From contig JADFSQ010000084.1 in the NCBI GenBank assembly GCA_022560715.1, forward strand, positions 1 through 7,569: DNA of 7,569 bases, in the 5' to 3' direction. Both the position numbers and the translations under genes were made by a program. The first letter of the stretch is position 1; the number at the start of each line of letters is the position of its first letter. Shown here piece after piece: positions 1 through 6,236 of the stretch. Below the pieces are notes generated by a model, which was not told the DNA's origin, ran no database searches, and was given only the letters and a program-made list of their open reading frames with translations. The DNA comes from Bacteroidota bacterium. GTDB taxonomy: Bacteria > Bacteroidota > Bacteroidia > Flavobacteriales > Flavobacteriaceae.

Positions 1-1
1 C

Positions 2-148
2 GCCGAAAATGGTGGCATAGAAAATGCACTGCGTTTTGATCGTGGTTTAAAAAATGGGTTGTATTTTTACCACGGAATTTTAACTAACAAATCGGTTGCA
101 GATTGGTTTGATTTGGACTACAGCGATGTTAATCTTCTTATTTTTTAA
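2..148 (+). CDS. ald: Alanine dehydrogenase, C-terminal end only (5' end outside window)
   Basis: This is the last 48 codons of a gene that enters from the left edge, in the frame starting at base 2 and ending with TAA at 146-148. The tail has the pattern of the Ald C-terminus: GLKNGLYFYHGILTNKSVAD followed by W-F-D-L-D-Y-S-D and the end N-L-L-I-F. Alanine dehydrogenases commonly end with a GLN-x-Y-x-G-x-LT...VA...L-x-Y-x-D arrangement, and the LLIF ending is what I remember from flavobacterial copies. Ald catalyses the reversible NAD-dependent oxidative deamination of L-alanine to pyruvate and ammonium in the cytoplasm. The catalytic and NAD-binding parts lie outside the window, so activity cannot be judged. 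The next gene, a DUF4258-like small protein, is on the same strand 123 bp downstream. Confidence 0.8.
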   Translation, partial: AENGGIENALRFDRGLKNGLYFYHGILTNKSVADWFDLDYSDVNLLIF

Positions 149-164
149 TGCTTAATAAAAGCAT
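148..164 (+). terminator. Stem-loop at the ald stop codon (weak terminator candidate)
   Basis: ATGCTT (148-153) pairs perfectly with AAGCAT (159-164) around the 5-base loop AATAA. The stem begins on the last base of the ald stop codon. It is followed by CAATTTATTAATT rather than a solid T-run, so termination would be inefficient. A processing or stability role for the ald 3' end is equally possible. The hairpin is seen; its function is inferred. Confidence 0.35.
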
Positions 165-271
165 CAATTTATTAATTACACATGAAACGAGCATGCAAAA
201 AAGTTTATCACACAAAGGAATGATTAATAGCGAACTGCATGTGACCAATAAAAAACAATAGATACAAACAC

Positions 272-643
272 ATGAAACTTATACACCGCATTGGTTATTA
301 CCTTGGAGGATTCTCTATTGGACTTATATTTTTAGCTTTTTTTTTAAGTGGTAAAAGAGCCTCTTGCAGTTATGGACTAGATGCAAGAGTATTAAAAAAT
401 ATTAGCACAAAACAACTTGTTTACTCTCAAAATGTTCTTGAGCTATTAAAAAACAAATCTATTGATAGTTTAACAATTTCTGAAATATTAAAACTTGGCG
501 ATGTAGATTTTTCTAAAGTAGATAGAGATATCGAGTTTTGTAAAATTTATATAATTGAACACGAAATTGATGAAAAGGATATTGCTTTAACTGTTGAGAA
601 TTGTGAAACTATTGCAACAATAATGTCTGTAAGTTTCGAATAA
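272..643 (+). CDS. DUF4258-like small membrane-anchored protein
   Basis: This 123-residue protein has one strong hydrophobic segment at about residues 10-26 (YLGGFSIGLIFLAFFLSG core) after a basic N-terminus (K2, H5, R6), and then a mainly hydrophilic domain. It resembles a small flavobacterial family that I recall being annotated as DUF4258 and usually lying next to alanine dehydrogenase. Shared-looking landmarks are S-C-S-Y-G at 31-35, A-R-V-L-K-N at 38-43 and G-D-V-D-F-S-K at 76-82, with cysteines at 32, 90 and 111. The N-terminal segment may be a signal anchor, but basic residues flank it on both sides (K28 and R29 after it), so topology is uncertain; a periplasmic C-terminal domain is the simplest reading. 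The ATG at 272 is the first start that keeps the membrane segment and has the A-rich upstream context typical of the phylum. Function is unknown. Co-transcription with ald is possible. Confidence 0.75.
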   Translation: MKLIHRIGYYLGGFSIGLIFLAFFLSGKRASCSYGLDARVLKNISTKQLVYSQNVLELLKNKSIDSLTISEILKLGDVDFSKVDRDIEFCKIYIIEHEIDEKDIALTVENCETIATIMSVSFE

Positions 644-657
644 AACAAACTCTCCTT

Positions 658-1785
658 TTGCACACAAAAACTAAAATATGGCTTTCTCACCCTCACATGT
701 TCGGCAAAGAGCAAAGATTTATTGATGTTGCCTTTAGAGAAAATTTTATCGCTCCTTGTGGTTCAAATATTTCTGGTTTTGAAGCCGATTTAGAACACTA
801 TTTAAAACAAGATTGTTTTGTAGCTGTATTAAATTCTGGAACTGCTGCAATTCATTTAGCATTAATTCTTTTGGGAATTGGTAAAAATGATGAAGTAATT
901 TGCCAAAGCAACACTTTTATTGCTTCAGTTAATCCTGTAATTTATCAAGGGGCAACACCAGTTTTAGTAGATAGTGAAACAGATACCTGGAATATGTGTC
1001 CTGAATTATTAGAAATCGCAATTAAGGATCGTATTTCTAAAGGTAAAAAGCCTAAAGCTATTATAGCAGTTCATCTCTATGGAATGCCATACAAAGTAGA
1101 AGAGATAAATTCAATAGCTGAAAAATACGAAATTCCTGTTGTAGAAGATAGTGCTGAAGCACTTGGAAGTTCGTACAAAAACCAGAAGTGTGGTACTTTT
1201 GGTGATCTATCTATACTGTCATTTAATGGCAATAAGATAATTACAACATCTGGTGGTGGCGCTTTAATTACAAAACATAAGGCATTAAAAGAAAAGGCTA
1301 TTTTCTTATCTACTCAAGCTAAAGATAAATCTGTAGATTATTTACATTCTAACATTGGATATAATTATAGAATGTCTAATATTTCTGCTGGAATTGGGAG
1401 AGGACAAATGTTAGCTTTAGACAAATATATAAACACAAGAAGACAAAATTATTCGTTATATAAAGAACGCTTAAAAGAGTTTGATTCAATTCGCTTTTTA
1501 GATGAACCTAAGCATCATTTTTCGAATAGGTGGCTCACTTGTGTTTTAACAGAATCTTTTAGTAAACGTGAAGAATTAAGAACGTTTTTTGAAAAAGAAA
1601 ACATTGAAACAAGGCCCTTATGGAAACCAATGCATCAGCAGCCTATATTTAAAGATGTACCCAAATATATAAACGGTATTTCGGATGAATTGCATAATAA
1701 AGGTTTATGTTTACCTAGTGGTTCTAATCTAACTGAAAATGATTTCGATAGAATAATACATTGTTTTACAGAAATATATGGCTGA
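658..1785 (+). CDS. DegT/DnrJ/EryC1/StrS-family PLP-dependent sugar aminotransferase
   Basis: This 375-residue protein has the full length of the family. Visible landmarks are the N-terminal KIWLS-HPHM segment (6-14), the phosphate-binding SGTAA (60-64), VVEDSAEALGS (161-171) with D164 expected to contact the PLP pyridine nitrogen, LSFNGNK (187-193) with K193 as the predicted Schiff-base lysine, YNYRMSN (235-241), and RPLWKPMHQQP (319-329). The wording is close to the PglE/LegC/perosamine-synthase branch, which transfers an amino group from glutamate to a 4-keto-6-deoxy nucleotide sugar. The exact substrate cannot be read, but the next gene, a UDP-GlcNAc-type 4,6-dehydratase overlapping by 8 bp, points to UDP-4-keto-6-deoxy-GlcNAc. 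The TTG start at 658 is chosen because the only early in-frame ATG (697) would remove the conserved KIWLS segment. It lies 14 nt after the DUF4258 gene stop, so both are probably on one transcript. All key residues are present. Confidence 0.9.
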   Translation: MHTKTKIWLSHPHMFGKEQRFIDVAFRENFIAPCGSNISGFEADLEHYLKQDCFVAVLNSGTAAIHLALILLGIGKNDEVICQSNTFIASVNPVIYQGATPVLVDSETDTWNMCPELLEIAIKDRISKGKKPKAIIAVHLYGMPYKVEEINSIAEKYEIPVVEDSAEALGSSYKNQKCGTFGDLSILSFNGNKIITTSGGGALITKHKALKEKAIFLSTQAKDKSVDYLHSNIGYNYRMSNISAGIGRGQMLALDKYINTRRQNYSLYKERLKEFDSIRFLDEPKHHFSNRWLTCVLTESFSKREELRTFFEKENIETRPLWKPMHQQPIFKDVPKYINGISDELHNKGLCLPSGSNLTENDFDRIIHCFTEIYG

Positions 1786-2902
1786 TTTTAAAGGAAAACA
1801 AATACAGGACAAAGATATAGAAGAGTTTTTATCAATAGAACAATCTGATTTGGTAAACTCTGATTTAGCTTCCGAATATAATAACGAGATTATTTTAATT
1901 ACAGGAGCTGCGGGATCTATCGGAAGCGAACTTGCACGAAAAATAGCGATGTTCAGTTATAAAGAATTAATACTAATTGATATTTCTGAATCTTCATTAT
2001 ATAATCTTCAACAAGAGTTTTTTCTGTCAGGCATTAAAAATTTTATTCCTATTGTTGCAGACATTAGAGATGTGCATAGAATGTCTCAAATTTTTGACAG
2101 TTATAAACCAAAAATTGTATTTCATGCTGCAGCTTATAAACATGTACCACTAATGGAAAGCAATCCCAACGAAGCTGTAGGCGTAAATATTTTAGGCACA
2201 AAAAACATTGCAGACCTTTCAGTTACTCATAATATTAAAAAGTGCATTCTAATTTCTACAGATAAAGCAGTTAACCCAACTAATGTAATGGGAGCGACAA
2301 AACGAATCGCAGAATTATATGTAAAATGTTTAAACGGAAAAGGAAATACTAAATTTATAACCACACGTTTTGGAAATGTTTTAGGCTCGAACGGTTCGGT
2401 TATTCCATTATTTAAAAAACAACTAATTTCTGGTGGACCAATTACTGTTACGCATAAAAATATTACAAGATATTTTATGACGATATCTACTGCAAGCCAA
2501 TTGGTTTTGCAAGCTTCAACTATAGGAAATGGTGGCGAAATATTTGTTTTTAATATGGGGAAACCTATTAAAATCTATGATATCGCTTTGCATATAATTC
2601 GTCTTTCAGGTTTAAAATTTCCTGACGATATTGATATAAAAATCATTGGCTTACGTCCTGGCGAAAAAATTTCGGAAGAATTGTATTCAGAAAATGAAAT
2701 CATAAAATCTACTTCTCATGACAAAATTTTAATGATAGAAACAAAACCTTTCAAAAAAGAAATAATTGAAGCAAAAATAAATATGTTATGCAAAAAGAAT
2801 TTTAAGTCTCAAAAATTAGAAATTGTAGCTATAATGAAAAATATATTACCTGAATATGTTTCAAATAACTCAAAATTCGAATTGTTGGATTCAACCAATT
2901 AA
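1778..2902 (+). CDS. Soluble CapD/PglF-type NDP-GlcNAc 4,6-dehydratase (SDR family)
   Basis: This 374-residue extended short-chain dehydrogenase/reductase of the polysaccharide-biosynthesis CapD group has the NAD-binding loop TGAAGSIGSE (42-51), acidic D68 at the end of the second strand, HAAAYKHVPLME (116-127), the active-site stretch STDKAVNP (160-167), M171-x3-K175 in place of the usual Tyr-x3-Lys, RFGNVLGSNGSVIP (197-210), and LRPGEK (292-297). Met at this position is characteristic of the configuration-retaining 4,6-dehydratases (PglF, WbpM), while inverting enzymes (FlaA1, PseB) keep Tyr. The predicted reaction is UDP-GlcNAc to UDP-2-acetamido-2,6-dideoxy-4-hexulose, feeding the aminotransferase just upstream. 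PglF and WbpM are about 600 residues with N-terminal membrane helices; these are absent here, leaving about 40 residues of linker-like sequence before the Rossmann fold, so the protein should be cytosolic. It starts with ATG inside the upstream stop region (ATGGCTGA), consistent with translational coupling. Confidence 0.9.
   Translation: MADFKGKQIQDKDIEEFLSIEQSDLVNSDLASEYNNEIILITGAAGSIGSELARKIAMFSYKELILIDISESSLYNLQQEFFLSGIKNFIPIVADIRDVHRMSQIFDSYKPKIVFHAAAYKHVPLMESNPNEAVGVNILGTKNIADLSVTHNIKKCILISTDKAVNPTNVMGATKRIAELYVKCLNGKGNTKFITTRFGNVLGSNGSVIPLFKKQLISGGPITVTHKNITRYFMTISTASQLVLQASTIGNGGEIFVFNMGKPIKIYDIALHIIRLSGLKFPDDIDIKIIGLRPGEKISEELYSENEIIKSTSHDKILMIETKPFKKEIIEAKINMLCKKNFKSQKLEIVAIMKNILPEYVSNNSKFELLDSTN
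2880..2900. terminator. Imperfect hairpin between convergent genes (weak terminator candidate)
   Basis: AATTGTTG (2880-2887) can pair with CAACCAATT (2892-2900) with one bulged C and the loop GATT. It covers the last codons of the dehydratase gene and lies just beyond the proline dehydrogenase stop on the opposite strand. Read on the minus strand, it is followed by CGAATTTTG, a short T-run, so it would serve proline dehydrogenase better than the plus-strand operon, whose RNA continues into non-T sequence. Only 4 bp separate the two coding regions, leaving little room for any other terminator. Confidence 0.3.
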
Positions 2903-2906
2903 GGTG

Positions 2907-4079
2907 CTACATTTTTCTTCTTTTCCGCTCTTCTTTAAGTAAATTCAGCTCTCTACTGGTTTGTCCTGCAACCGAAGTGTTCTCTTCCGCTCTACGTATT
3001 AGATAAGGCATGACATCTTTTACTGGTCCAAAAGGCACATATTTAACAACGTTATAACCAGCAGTTGCAAGGTTAAAACTAATATGGTCGCTCATACCAT
3101 AAAGCTGTCCAAACCAAACACGTTTATCGGTCTTTGCTATATTTTTTTCTTGCATGATAACCATTGCTAAATACGAACTGGCTTCATTATGAGTGCCAAT
3201 ACACAATGAAATATCATTTAGGTTATCCAAAATGTATGTAAGCGTATCATTAAAATTTTTATCAGTAGCTTCCTTGTCGATACAAATTGGCGAAGGATAT
3301 CCGTTTTCTTTCGCTCTTTCACGTTCTTTCTCCATATAAGCACCACGTACAATCTTCATTCCTAATTTAAATCCTTGGTTTTTAGCACGTTCATTCAGGA
3401 GTTTTAAATAATCTAACCGATCCCAACGATAAGCTTGCAAGGTGTTGTACACAATGGGTTTTTCGGTATTATATTTACGCATCATTTCTTCGGTAATTGC
3501 ATCAGCTGCATCTTGCATCCAGCTTTCTTCAGCATCTATAAAAATTAAAACATCTTTTTCTTTAGCTAATTTGCAGGTTTCATCAAAGCGCTCAATAACT
3601 CTATTCCATTCTTGTTCTTCAGCTTCAGTTAATTTTAATCCTTTTCCTTTTTTTTCGTATAAAGAAATGCGTCCAAACCCTGTTGGCTTAAATACTGCAA
3701 TTGGTAAGGCATCTTTTTTGCTGGCAAAATTTATAATTTCGAGTGTTTTATTTAAAGCCTTATCAAATTGTGCTTCGCTTTCTTTTCCTTCTACCGAATA
3801 ATCTAAAACACTTGAAACTCCTTTACTGTACATTTTATCAATTACATGCAAACAATCTTCTTCGTTAATACCACCACAAAAATGATCGAAAACGGTAGCT
3901 CTAATCAATCCTTCAACAGGCAAATTTGCATTTAAGGCGAAATTTGTAGCTGCAGTGCCAATCCGAACCAAAGGTTGATGGGAAATCATTTTAAATAAAA
4001 AATAAGCTCGTTCTAACTCCGAATCATTTTTAAGTTGGAATGCTACTTTTGTATTATTGAAAATTTTTTCTGCCGACAT
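2907..4079 (-). CDS. Proline dehydrogenase (monofunctional, FAD-dependent)
   Basis: This 390-residue protein from ATG at 4079 to TAG at 2907-2909 oxidises L-proline to delta-1-pyrroline-5-carboxylate, passing electrons through FAD to the respiratory quinones; a separate P5C dehydrogenase would complete conversion to glutamate. Visible PRODH landmarks are GLIRATVFDHFCGG (57-70), AVFKPTGFGR (128-137), IDAEESWMQ (181-189), MKIVRGAYMEKE (241-252), GTHN (295-298), and the C-terminal substrate-carboxylate motif YLIRRAEENTS (359-369), followed by a basic tail (ERKRRKM). It is the short, single-domain bacteroidotal form without the P5C dehydrogenase domain of PutA. The frame is open to an ATG at 4100 that would add seven residues (MLLIFIN); the inner start is preferred because family members begin shortly before the I-F-x-N-T segment, and a -7-like box lies at 4098-4105. 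It is convergent with the sugar pair and divergent from aroB. Confidence 0.93.
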   Translation of the reverse strand: MSAEKIFNNTKVAFQLKNDSELERAYFLFKMISHQPLVRIGTAATNFALNANLPVEGLIRATVFDHFCGGINEEDCLHVIDKMYSKGVSSVLDYSVEGKESEAQFDKALNKTLEIINFASKKDALPIAVFKPTGFGRISLYEKKGKGLKLTEAEEQEWNRVIERFDETCKLAKEKDVLIFIDAEESWMQDAADAITEEMMRKYNTEKPIVYNTLQAYRWDRLDYLKLLNERAKNQGFKLGMKIVRGAYMEKERERAKENGYPSPICIDKEATDKNFNDTLTYILDNLNDISLCIGTHNEASSYLAMVIMQEKNIAKTDKRVWFGQLYGMSDHISFNLATAGYNVVKYVPFGPVKDVMPYLIRRAEENTSVAGQTSRELNLLKEERKRRKM

Positions 4080-4097
4080 ATTAATAAAGATTAGTAG

Positions 4098-4105
4098 CAA
4101 AGATA
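4098..4105 (-). promoter_or_regulatory. Candidate -7 promoter box for proline dehydrogenase
   Basis: On the minus strand this reads TATCTTTG, a full match to the Bacteroidota -7 consensus TAnnTTTG, about 19 nt before the preferred ATG at 4079. No TTG lies at the expected 17-23 nt further upstream, so only half of the promoter is visible. If used, it excludes the longer start at 4100. Confidence 0.4.
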
Positions 4106-4196
4106 TTTATTAAGAAGATATTTTATTGCATAAAAACAACTAATTTTAACAGTCAAATAATATGAGTTATATATGAAACTTCTATCAAATAAAAGC

Positions 4197-4212
4197 TTCT
4201 CATTTATGAGAA
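4197..4212. repeat. 16-bp perfect inverted repeat in the aroB leader
   Basis: TTCTCATTTATGAGAA is a perfect palindrome. As RNA it would form a short hairpin with at most 7 bp and a tiny loop; as DNA it could be a site for a dimeric regulator. It sits in the 184-bp divergent region between proline dehydrogenase and aroB, 52 nt before the aroB start. No T-run follows, so it is not an intrinsic terminator. Confidence 0.5.
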
Positions 4213-4226
4213 TTATAGTATTAAAT

Positions 4227-4238
4227 GTTACATGTAAC
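4227..4238. repeat. 12-bp perfect palindrome in the aroB leader
   Basis: GTTACATGTAAC is a perfect 12-bp palindrome, 25 nt upstream of the preferred aroB ATG and 14 nt after the inverted repeat at 4197-4212. A dyad this close to a start codon fits an operator, but no known regulator consensus is recognised. Confidence 0.45.
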
Positions 4239-4263
4239 CGAATTAAAAAAATATTATGAACAC

Positions 4264-5331
4264 ATGAAATCTATAGTTACTTCAGAATATTCAATTCACT
4301 TCAATTCAAAGTGTTATACTGAATTAAATGCATATTTAAGAAAATCTAATTTTTCAAAAATAGTTGTTATTGTAGATACAAATACTCATAATTATTGCTA
4401 TCCATACTTTATTGCAAAGGTTGAAACGAATCTTGAAATCGAAGTTATTGAAATTGAAGCAGGCGAAATTCATAAAACCATAGATACTTGTGTTGGTGTC
4501 TGGAATGCTTTATCCGAACTTAATATAGATAAAAAAAGCCTGATAATTAATCTTGGTGGTGGCGTGGTTACCGATTTGGGTGGTTTTGTAGCTTCAACTT
4601 ACAGAAGAGGTTTAAAATATATTAATGTCCCAACTTCATTATTGGCTATGGTAGATGCTTCGGTTGGCGGAAAAACAGGAGTAGATTTAAACATGCTTAA
4701 AAACCAGATTGGTGTTATAAATACTGCACAAATGATACTTGTGGACACTCATTTTTTAAGCTCCTTACCACAAAATGAGATACGTTCCGGCTTTGCAGAA
4801 ATGCTTAAACATGGTTTGATTAAAAGTGAAGCATACTGGAATTCACTTAAGGATTTATCAATGTCAACACATCAAGATTTTGATGATTTAATTTACGAAT
4901 CTATACTTATAAAACAAGATATTGTAGATCAAGATCCTTTTGAAAACGGCTTACGCAAAACTTTAAATTTCGGACATACACTTGGTCACGCCATCGAATC
5001 CTACTATTTGAGCAATCAAAAAAAACAAACTCTACTGCATGGCGAGGCGATTGCAATTGGTATGGTTTTAGCTACTTATATTTCAAGAGAACTCCTCGGT
5101 TTTTCAGATATTATGTGCGAAGAAATCAAAACTACTTTAATTAAAATATTTGATAAAGTTAAAATTAACAGAGAAGATTTTGACCCAATAATTGAGTTAT
5201 TAAAACATGACAAAAAAAATGAGTATGGCAATATTAATTTTGTTCTTTTGGATGCCATAGGAAAACCTAAAATAAATTGCTCGGTCGATAATGAAATTAT
5301 CATAAATTCCTTTAAATATTACAACAGTTAA
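4264..5331 (+). CDS. aroB: 3-dehydroquinate synthase
   Basis: This 355-residue cytoplasmic enzyme converts DAHP to 3-dehydroquinate, the second step of the shikimate pathway to aromatic amino acids and chorismate, using NAD and a divalent metal. Landmarks are LGGGVVTDLGGFVAS (97-111), the NVPTSLLAMVDASVGGKTGV region (121-140), K146-N147-Q148, AEMLKHG (178-184) with metal ligand E179, LNFGHTLGHAIE (234-245) with metal ligand H238 and catalytic H242, and LLHGEAIAIGM (257-267) with metal ligand H259. All metal-site residues are present. The ATG at 4264 is chosen because flavobacterial homologues as I recall them begin just before the S-E-x-Y-x-I-H-F segment. An in-frame ATG at 4225 would add 13 residues (MLHVTELKKYYEH) and lies inside the palindromic leader. 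A 90-codon gene of unknown function follows 86 bp downstream on the same strand. Confidence 0.95.
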   Translation: MKSIVTSEYSIHFNSKCYTELNAYLRKSNFSKIVVIVDTNTHNYCYPYFIAKVETNLEIEVIEIEAGEIHKTIDTCVGVWNALSELNIDKKSLIINLGGGVVTDLGGFVASTYRRGLKYINVPTSLLAMVDASVGGKTGVDLNMLKNQIGVINTAQMILVDTHFLSSLPQNEIRSGFAEMLKHGLIKSEAYWNSLKDLSMSTHQDFDDLIYESILIKQDIVDQDPFENGLRKTLNFGHTLGHAIESYYLSNQKKQTLLHGEAIAIGMVLATYISRELLGFSDIMCEEIKTTLIKIFDKVKINREDFDPIIELLKHDKKNEYGNINFVLLDAIGKPKINCSVDNEIIINSFKYYNS

Positions 5332-5394
5332 TTTTGAATTAAAATAATTTGTAACTTTATAGCATATAAATTATATTAAAGTTGTTGCCAATTT

Positions 5395-5402
5395 TAATTT
5401 TG
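5395..5402 (+). promoter_or_regulatory. Candidate -7 promoter box for the 90-codon gene
   Basis: TAATTTTG matches TAnnTTTG exactly and lies 15 nt before the ATG at 5418, which would give a leader of roughly 10 nt. No TTG is found 17-23 nt upstream; TTTG at 5348-5351 is too distant. Transcription from aroB is an alternative. Confidence 0.3.
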
Positions 5403-5417
5403 ACACATTTTTTTATA

Positions 5418-5690
5418 ATGAAAAGAATTATTGTTGATTTAAAAAAACTGACTCCTAACATCTTTACACTTTTAACAAAAAAGTTTCCTGATGGTTATAA
5501 TGACAAGGATATTATTGTTTTTGAAAATCATCATAATGAAATTATAGAAGCTGTTGAAGTTAAAACAGATGATACTATTTATTTAGTTAAAGTTAGCTGT
5601 AAGCTACATTATACCATGACTAACTTTAGAAATGCTGATCTGAAAGTGAGTAAATTAGGGAATATTATGTTTGATGAGGAAGAGGAATAA
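5418..5690 (+). CDS. Conserved-looking 90-residue protein of unknown function
   Basis: The protein begins MKRIIVDLKKLTPNIFTLL and continues through KKFPDGYNDKDIIVFENHH (21-39) and IEAVEVKTDDTIYLVKVS (43-60) to an acidic tail, FDEEEE. I recall similar short proteins in other Flavobacteriaceae with the same order: a V-D-x-K-K-L-T start, a P-D-G-Y segment followed by D-I-I, an E-A-V-E-V-x-T-x-D-T-I-Y-L-V-K core, and a Glu/Asp-rich end. It has no signal peptide or membrane segment, so it is probably cytosolic. The alternating hydrophobic pattern at 43-60 suggests beta strands. The ATG at 5418 is preferred over an in-frame TTG at 5382 because the family-like sequence begins there and the -7-like box lies between the two. 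The gene ends 2 nt from the end of the opposing Lrp-type gene. I cannot assign a function. Confidence 0.75.
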   Translation: MKRIIVDLKKLTPNIFTLLTKKFPDGYNDKDIIVFENHHNEIIEAVEVKTDDTIYLVKVSCKLHYTMTNFRNADLKVSKLGNIMFDEEEE

Positions 5691-5692
5691 AG

Positions 5693-6172
5693 TTACAATT
5701 CATTAAAGATTGTATGCATTAAACGTTTTTTATCATTAATACTTTCTTCAAGAGAAATCATGGTTTCAGTACGGTAAACACCTTCAATATCATCTAGACT
5801 AAAAATGATATCTTTAGCATGAGCTGTATCTTTCGCTCTGATTTTACAAAATATATTGAATTTTCCTGTAGTTATATGTGCAACAGTTACAAAAGGAATA
5901 TCTCTAATACGCTCTAAAACAAATTTAGTTTGAGAAGTATTCTGTAAAAATACTCCAACGTAAGCTATAAATGAATATCCCAATTTTTCGTAATCTAAAG
6001 TTAACGAAGACCCTTTTATTATTCCTTCTTCTTCCATTTTCTTAACTCTTACATGAACAGTACCTGCAGAAATTAATAGCTTTTTTGCAATATCTGTAAA
6101 AGGAATTCTCGTATTGTCTATCAACATATCAAGAATTTGATGGTCAGTTTCGTCTAATCTAAATTTTGTCAT
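5693..6172 (-). CDS. Lrp/AsnC-family transcriptional regulator
   Basis: This 159-residue protein has the normal family length and architecture. An N-terminal helix-turn-helix spans about residues 6-52: LDETDHQILDMLIDN begins helix one, FTDIAKKLLIS forms the middle, and SAGTVHVRVKKMEEEG (35-50) holds the recognition helix. A RAM/AsnC ligand-binding and oligomerisation domain follows at about 66-145, with TTGKFNIFCKIRAKD (101-115) and the GVYRTETMIS strand (131-140). Lrp/AsnC proteins form octameric discs and control amino-acid metabolism in response to amino acids such as leucine, alanine or asparagine; the effector here cannot be read. The sequence agrees closely with the highly conserved flavobacterial Lrp copy I recall. 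It follows the M14 peptidase gene on the same strand after 64 bp, so read-through is possible. The neighbouring ald, proline dehydrogenase and peptidase genes are plausible targets, by inference only. Confidence 0.93.
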   Translation of the reverse strand: MTKFRLDETDHQILDMLIDNTRIPFTDIAKKLLISAGTVHVRVKKMEEEGIIKGSSLTLDYEKLGYSFIAYVGVFLQNTSQTKFVLERIRDIPFVTVAHITTGKFNIFCKIRAKDTAHAKDIIFSLDDIEGVYRTETMISLEESINDKKRLMHTIFNEL

Positions 6173-6236
6173 TTTATGTTTTTGTTAGATAATAAGCGAA
6201 AGTAGTACATTTTTAATAATAAATTTATATAATAAA

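Noticed and set aside
148..261. A 37-codon frame whose ATG overlaps the ald stop codon (TAATG), ending 10 nt before the DUF4258 start.
   Set aside because: The overlap is a typical coupling arrangement, but the start sits in the first arm of the ald stem-loop, the peptide has no recognisable feature, and the 123-bp spacer reads more like ordinary intergenic DNA.
3442..3801. A plus-strand open frame of 119 codons opposite proline dehydrogenase.
   Set aside because: It is antisense to the well-conserved core of proline dehydrogenase and shows a low-complexity Ser/Leu/Ile-rich composition typical of shadow frames.
5076..5303. A minus-strand frame of 75 codons opposite the 3' part of aroB.
   Set aside because: It is a shadow of the aroB reading frame with Ser/Ile/Leu-rich content and no supporting signals.
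5331..5350. A possible terminator after aroB (ATTTT-GAATT-AAAAT).
   Set aside because: The stem is only 5 A-T pairs with no G-C pair and no following T-run, so it is expected by chance in DNA this AT-rich.
6197..6204. A possible -7 box for the Lrp-type gene (TACTTTCG on the minus strand).
   Set aside because: It has one mismatch to TAnnTTTG and no TTG at the right distance upstream, so it is not better than background.
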